Shown in pieces: positions 18,268 to 21,203 of a stretch of 21,203 bases of DNA. A program made the translations under genes and the position numbers. The stretch covers positions 1 through 21,203 of IMG/VR virus record IMGVR_UViG_3300038418_000527; one strand, written 5' to 3'. The DNA is from a virus. The notes under the pieces are model-generated. The model saw nothing but the letters and a program-made list of their open reading frames with translations. It did no database searches and was not told the origin of the DNA. Each line of letters starts with the position of its first letter. Within the stretch, counting starts at the first letter, position 1.

Positions 18268-18582
18268 CTATCTCTCCTTCAGGCCTGGCATCTTCAGCTT
18301 CACCCCATAACTTTTCGCCAGGCGGATAAAATATTCCTGCATAGACCGCAGGATTTCCAGAAACCCGGTGGCGGCCAGCCGAAAACCTCTTTTGCTCTGC
18401 TCGGCCCATTTACCTTTGGCCAGGGTATGCAAAAGGCGGAGGGCCTCATCGTTGCTGACCTCCGCCCCGGCCGCCACCTCCCGCACCGATTTCCAGCCCA
18501 GGACATCCCCCCGGCCCAGAAACTCCACCACCCGCATCGCCTTCTCCACCGCAGCAATGGAAAGGTCTCGTGCCTCGGCCAT
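18268..18582 (-). CDS. IclR-type winged-helix protein
   Basis: A 104-aa protein. AVEKAMRVVEFLGRGDVLG, then KSVREVAAGAEVSNDEALRL, then HTLAKGKWAEQSKRGFRLA form an IclR N-terminal HTH with wing, but there is no ligand domain. The tail is helical (FLEILRSMQEYFIRLAKSYG). In Mu-like phages a protein like this is found near the repressor and transposase genes. It abuts the Ner-like gene. It probably regulates early transcription. Confidence 0.78.
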   Translation of the reverse strand: MAEARDLSIAAVEKAMRVVEFLGRGDVLGWKSVREVAAGAEVSNDEALRLLHTLAKGKWAEQSKRGFRLAATGFLEILRSMQEYFIRLAKSYGVKLKMPGLKER

Positions 18583-18798
18583 CTATCCGGCCCTCCTGCC
18601 ATTGAATAGCCGCGCCGGCACCCCGGCCTCGATCAGCGCCTCCTGGATCCTGGGCACCCCGTAGCCTTTGGAGACCGCACCTGCGGTGATCTTCAGCTGC
18701 TTGGCGATATCCTTGGCATAGATGCCGCGCTTCACCATCTCCCCCCGGATCAGCCGCCGCCATTCCTTGCGCTTGGTGAATTTGTCCTTGCCCATCAT
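18583..18798 (-). CDS. Ner-like HTH regulator
   Basis: A 71-aa protein starting MMGKDKFTKRKEWRRLIRGE. The HTH (AKDIAKQLKITAGAVSKGYG, about residues 28-47) and its size and position, next to the early promoter, fit the Ner/Nlp group that represses the early operon in Mu. The recognition helix differs from Mu Ner, so the identity is by context. It overlaps the upstream gene by four bases. Confidence 0.65.
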   Translation of the reverse strand: MMGKDKFTKRKEWRRLIRGEMVKRGIYAKDIAKQLKITAGAVSKGYGVPRIQEALIEAGVPARLFNGRRAG

Positions 18799-19238
18799 TC
18801 CACCTCTAACTCGTTTTCCTGGCGCCGCCGTCTCCGGCTCAGCATCTTGATCTGCCGCTCCGTCTTGGCCAGGTCCAGCAGCCGCCCTTCCTCCTCATTA
18901 ATCAGCCGCAGCCGCAGGCAGCCGTTCAGCGCCGCCAGGGGCAGCGCCGACTCCGCCGCCCAGCACAGCACCGGGACCTCTGCGGTTTCCGGGAGGTTGC
19001 CCTTGCTGTCCGCGGCCCAGGCGTCCAGGCGGGGCACGCTCACCCGGTTGGGCAATCCCTCGGCCTTAAAGGCCAGGTTCATGCGCTCCGCGATCTGCGG
19101 CCGGCTGAATCGGCACCCCGCTAGCATCTGGCGGATCGCCTCCTTCAGCCGCGGCCGGGGGTTGAGGGGTGGCCGTTCCAGCCAGTTTCCCCCGGTGCCC
19201 GGCTCCTCAAACAGGTTTCGCTGCCGCACTTTGCTCAT
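18795..19238 (-). CDS. First early gene: Mu-type DNA-binding protein
   Basis: A 147-aa protein. The start at MSKVRQRNLFEEPGT was chosen for AAGGA 4 bases before the ATG; the frame is open for 26 more codons but without a ribosome site. Residues about 30-95 (LKEAIRQMLAGCRFSRPQIA, ERMNLAF, VSVPRLDAWAADSKG) form an HTH seen in early proteins beside transposase genes of Mu-like phages. The C-terminus is basic (RRRRRQ). It is probably an early regulator; the exact function is unknown. Confidence 0.72.
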   Translation of the reverse strand: MSKVRQRNLFEEPGTGGNWLERPPLNPRPRLKEAIRQMLAGCRFSRPQIAERMNLAFKAEGLPNRVSVPRLDAWAADSKGNLPETAEVPVLCWAAESALPLAALNGCLRLRLINEEEGRLLDLAKTERQIKMLSRRRRRQENELEVE

Positions 19239-19355
19239 CGCATCCTTGCTCCGCTCGTGGCCGTCCGAAATCTCTCCTTGAATTTCCACCTGCGCCGCGG
19301 TATGTTTGGTAAACAATTTGACTTGACAATCCGATATTGGAATATTAATATTTAT
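19239..19355. promoter_or_regulatory. Divergent early/repressor control region
   Basis: TTGACA (19323-19328), 17 bases, then TAATAT (19346-19351) form a good sigma-70 promoter for the plus-strand repressor. Transcription would start about at the ATG, and no ribosome site precedes the ATG, so a leaderless message is likely. A perfect 12-bp palindrome AATATTAATATT (19341-19352) overlaps the -10 box and is a candidate operator. TTTGGTAAACAA (about 19305-19316) is a second AT-rich element. The early minus-strand promoter is not obvious (TTGTCA with a poor -10). Confidence 0.6.
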
Positions 19356-19832
19356 ATGTCAAGAAAAAAATCCCTTTCTGGATTTTTTCCTGATCTGCAA
19401 GGAAAAATCAAGGGAATTCGGGGCGAATTAACTCAAACTGAATTTGGAAAAATTATTGGAGTAACCCAGGGGACCGTTTGGAAATATGAAACAGGCAGGA
19501 TTCCTGACAAGGAAACGCTGCAAAAAATTGCAGATTATGGCGAGGTTACAATAGAATGGCTTCTGCGGGTGGACGAAAAACCTGCACCCCAATTCCTGGA
19601 AGAAGTTCAGGAAAAATCCACCACCAGGCCGTCTGCTCTCAATTTCGAGACCTTGGCCCGGGCCATCTTCCTGGCCCGGCAATTTACCAAAAGAAAACCT
19701 CATCTATTATCTGATTTCGGCGAAGCACAACTGGCGGCTTACCTTTATGAATATTTGGATTCAGAGAAGAAAGACCCCGCCGCGGTAGTTATCCAGCGCC
19801 TGGCGGACTTAATTAGAAAACAGGAGGGTTGA
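19356..19832 (+). CDS. HTH repressor of the prophage
   Basis: A 158-aa protein. Residues about 14-72 are a Cro/CI-type HTH_3 domain (ELTQTEFGKIIGVTQGTVWK, YETGRIPDKETLQKIADYGE). Residues about 100-158 form a helical C-terminal part (FETLARAIFLARQFTKRKPH...), with no LexA-type protease motif seen, so induction would not be by self-cleavage. The upstream ORF extension is not used: the promoter covers it. It is divergent to the early operon and starts the lysogeny operon; it should bind the 19239-19355 sites. The sequence is AT-richer than the rest of the phage. Confidence 0.82.
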   Translation: MSRKKSLSGFFPDLQGKIKGIRGELTQTEFGKIIGVTQGTVWKYETGRIPDKETLQKIADYGEVTIEWLLRVDEKPAPQFLEEVQEKSTTRPSALNFETLARAIFLARQFTKRKPHLLSDFGEAQLAAYLYEYLDSEKKDPAAVVIQRLADLIRKQEG

Positions 19833-19835
19833 ACA

Positions 19836-20180
19836 ATGCAATTTAAAAAACTTCTTTTTGTCCTTTCCTTAGGTGCGTTTTTGGCTGTCCAGGGCTGTCT
19901 GGCTGCCGCAGTCGGCTATGGCGCCTATAAAATGAGCGGAGCCAAAACCGAATCCGCTGAAAAGGCCCAGCGCTCCGCCGATCTCAAGACTTATGCCACT
20001 TATAGGGTAGATATGGAAAAGGTCAACCTTGAAAGGGAGAAATTCGGCTTGCAGCCCAATCCGATCATGACCCAGGAGGAATGGATCGGCGCCCAAACCG
20101 CCGGGCGTCCAGCCATTGCGCCTTCGCCTCCCGCTCCGGCCGAGGCTTCTCCAGTAGCCGAAAAAAAGAATAATCCTTAG
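19836..20180 (+). CDS. Small lipoprotein of the lysogeny operon
   Basis: A 114-aa protein. Signal peptide to AVQGC (Cys 21) gives a probable lipoprotein, though Gln at -2 is unusual. After a Gly/Ala hydrophobic stretch (AAAVGYGAYKMSGAKTE) it has a charged helical part and a Pro/Ala-rich end (APSPPAPAEASPVAEKKN). It begins 3 bases after the repressor stop, so it is co-expressed in the lysogen. Lysogenic conversion or superinfection exclusion is plausible by context only. Confidence 0.72.
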   Translation: MQFKKLLFVLSLGAFLAVQGCLAAAVGYGAYKMSGAKTESAEKAQRSADLKTYATYRVDMEKVNLEREKFGLQPNPIMTQEEWIGAQTAGRPAIAPSPPAPAEASPVAEKKNNP

Positions 20181-20200
20181 GTAGATTAAACGAGGAAGCC

Positions 20201-20626
20201 ATGCAAAGACGGATTAGTAATTTCCTTATCGTTCTCTTGGTCGCCTGCCTGCTGGGCTGCGTTACCTCTGGACGCAAAATTGACCAGGCGGCCGCCGATC
20301 AAATTGAAAAAGGCAAGACCACCAAAGAACAGGTGGTCGCCCTCATCGGCTCCCCTGAGTCGATAACCCGCAGTAGCAATGGGGACACCACTTACACCTA
20401 TCGTTATGTTCGCGCCACCGCCAAGCCCATCAATTTTATTCCCGTGGTGGGCGCCTTCGCCGGAGGGGCCAACATGCAGCAGCAGATGTATCGGGTGACC
20501 TTCAATCCCAAAGGAATAGTTAAAGACTATTCCTCAACTTATGGGGCCTCTGAAGCGGATACCGGGCTGGCTGCCGGAGGCAAACCGGATATTCCGGCGG
20601 TCGAGGAAAACAAGCGGGCGAAATAA
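20201..20626 (+). CDS. BamE/SmpA-like lipoprotein
   Basis: A 141-aa protein. Signal peptide with lipobox CLLGC (Cys 20). Residues about 28-75 show IEKGKTTKEQVVALIGSPES, ITRSSNGDTTYTYRYV, the SmpA/OmlA (BamE-like) fold, followed by a longer tail (YRVTFNPKGIVKDYSS...). BamE itself helps outer-membrane protein assembly; small BamE-like lipoproteins of phages and prophages are of unknown role. It lies 20 bases from the previous lipoprotein, with GAGGAAGCC before the ATG, in the repressor operon. Confidence 0.8.
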   Translation: MQRRISNFLIVLLVACLLGCVTSGRKIDQAAADQIEKGKTTKEQVVALIGSPESITRSSNGDTTYTYRYVRATAKPINFIPVVGAFAGGANMQQQMYRVTFNPKGIVKDYSSTYGASEADTGLAAGGKPDIPAVEENKRAK

Positions 20627-20652
20627 AAAAACGGGGCGCCTCGCCGCGCCCC
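20625..20652 (-). terminator. GC hairpin after the lysogeny operon
   Basis: GGGGCGC (20633-20639) pairs with GCGCCCC (20646-20652). The seven-A run lies on the left, so the T-run follows on the minus strand and it can terminate leftward transcription entering from the right. Rightward transcripts meet only AAAATT, a poor signal. Confidence 0.65.
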
Positions 20653-20813
20653 AAAATTCCCACTTGTGCATTTGTTTGATTTTCTCCTCCCCTCTTTACT
20701 CCCTCCCCACGTTTTCCCCATCTTTTTTATTCCATTTCTCGCGTTTCCAGCTACTTATTCTCTCATCCCCCCTCAGCCCGCTTCCAGCCTTTACCGAAAA
20801 CCGAACCCCCCCC
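20653..20813. other. Pyrimidine-rich gap, possible prophage end
   Basis: Mostly C and T with no gene. It separates the lysogeny operon from the TPR gene. If the TPR gene is host, a prophage end (TG...CA type in Mu) should lie here or nearby. I could not identify a terminal sequence or a 5-bp target duplication. Confidence 0.4.
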
Positions 20814-20838
20814 AAAAAAAAGGCCCCGGGAAGGGGCC
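20814..20838 (-). terminator. Intrinsic terminator of the TPR gene
   Basis: On the minus strand, GGCCCC / GGGGCC stem with a TTCCC loop, then eight T. It lies 28 bases after the TPR protein's stop. Confidence 0.85.
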
Positions 20839-20865
20839 AAAATGGGGCGGCAGTTTAAGGATCGT

Positions 20866-21203
20866 TTATCTCAGGCCCTTGCCGGGGATGGGACTTGCTT
20901 CCATCATCCCTTTGACCATCTCGATGTTCATCTTGATTAAAGGGGCCAGTTCCTGATTCCCCGTTTTTCCGGTGACCGGGCTGAGGGCGATGCAGATGTT
21001 GCCCACGGTGCACACCCGGTTGACCTCAACCATGTAGCCTTGGGCCTTGGGTAGGGCCTGATTCAAATAGGTATCGGCCTTATCGAATTTTTTCATGCCG
21101 ACCATCACCGCGGCCAGGTTATTCAGGGCCAGAGGGTTGCCGGGGTCCTTGGCCAGGACCCCATCCAACAGTTTCTGGGCCTGGGCGTATTTTCCTTGAG
21201 AGA
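20866..21203 (-). CDS. Partial TPR-repeat protein (3' end)
   Basis: The frame is open to the window edge, so the 5' end is missing. The visible part reads GKYAQAQKLLDGVLAKDPGN, then PLALNNLAAVMVGMKKFDKA, DTYLNQALPKAQ, one tetratricopeptide repeat and the start of another, followed by a non-TPR tail (PLIKMNIEMVKGMMEASPIP). TPR proteins act in protein-protein contacts; the partner is unknown. It has its own terminator. It is probably host DNA at the prophage edge, but phage origin is not excluded. Confidence 0.78.
   Translation of the reverse strand, partial: SQGKYAQAQKLLDGVLAKDPGNPLALNNLAAVMVGMKKFDKADTYLNQALPKAQGYMVEVNRVCTVGNICIALSPVTGKTGNQELAPLIKMNIEMVKGMMEASPIPGKGLR

Noticed and set aside
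20653-20813. Exact attachment end of the prophage
   Set aside because: Many TG and CA dinucleotides occur, but I found no terminal repeats or target duplication to fix an end.
1-21203. tRNA or rRNA genes
   Set aside because: I saw no cloverleaf with a TTCGA-type arm and CCA end, nor any rRNA-like stretch.

Overview
This window looks like about two thirds of a Mu-like transposable prophage in a GC-rich Gram-negative bacterium. The Gram-negative assignment rests on an overlapping spanin-like pair and on outer-membrane lipoproteins; a deltaproteobacterial (Desulfobacterota-type) host is my guess, not shown. Nearly all genes run on the minus strand, right to left, in ATGA-type overlaps.

Right edge (20,630-21,203): the 3' part of a TPR protein gene with its own terminator, probably host flank. 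Then a plus-strand lysogeny operon (19,356-20,626): HTH repressor, a small lipoprotein and a BamE/SmpA-like lipoprotein. A divergent control region (19,239-19,355) separates it from the minus-strand early genes: a CI/Mu-type DNA-binding protein, a Ner-like HTH, an IclR-type winged helix, a DUF3102-like protein, small proteins, a DDE (rve) transposase, a MazG-like protein and a MuB-like AAA+ ATPase. The middle operon follows: several small Cys-rich proteins, an FmdB-type zinc ribbon, Gam, a standalone sigma region-4 protein, a methyltransferase-like protein, GemA, a peptidase M15 endolysin, a 3D-domain protein and an excisionase-type HTH. A strong terminator at 7,963-7,986 and a repeat-containing intergenic region then precede the late genes: a holin-like protein, two coiled-coil proteins and a DUF1804 (HI1498/small-terminase-like) protein.

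After the DUF1804 gene the layout departs from Mu. Instead of large terminase, portal and head genes there is a lipoprotein, the spanin-like pair, and about 5 kb of genes whose products carry Sec signal peptides but resemble phage virion or fibre modules (LamG-like, the EGSTNFYYTNARA fibre motif, Ig-like modules, a 19-copy Ala/Ser repeat). No head or tail morphogenesis genes lie in the window; they may lie beyond base 1.

The most striking property is repeat load. (i) Arrays of a 7-bp unit (TGATCAC/TGGCAAC type), usually next to TTTTGCCTTTACT, sit at about a dozen gene junctions and often supply the stop codon. A 7-bp unit containing TGA, on both strands, closes all six frames within 21 bp. 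(ii) A GTAGGGGCGG palindrome family lies at gene ends, and inside at least five reading frames it adds peptide inserts, in the manner of Rickettsia palindromic elements. (iii) A GGTGGCACAGGCGTC palindrome, an AACTTTG heptamer array and a TCGA tetranucleotide tract also lie inside coding regions. Two genes appear frameshifted. I regard this repeat-and-gene architecture, and the secreted virion-like cluster, as the candidates for undescribed biology.
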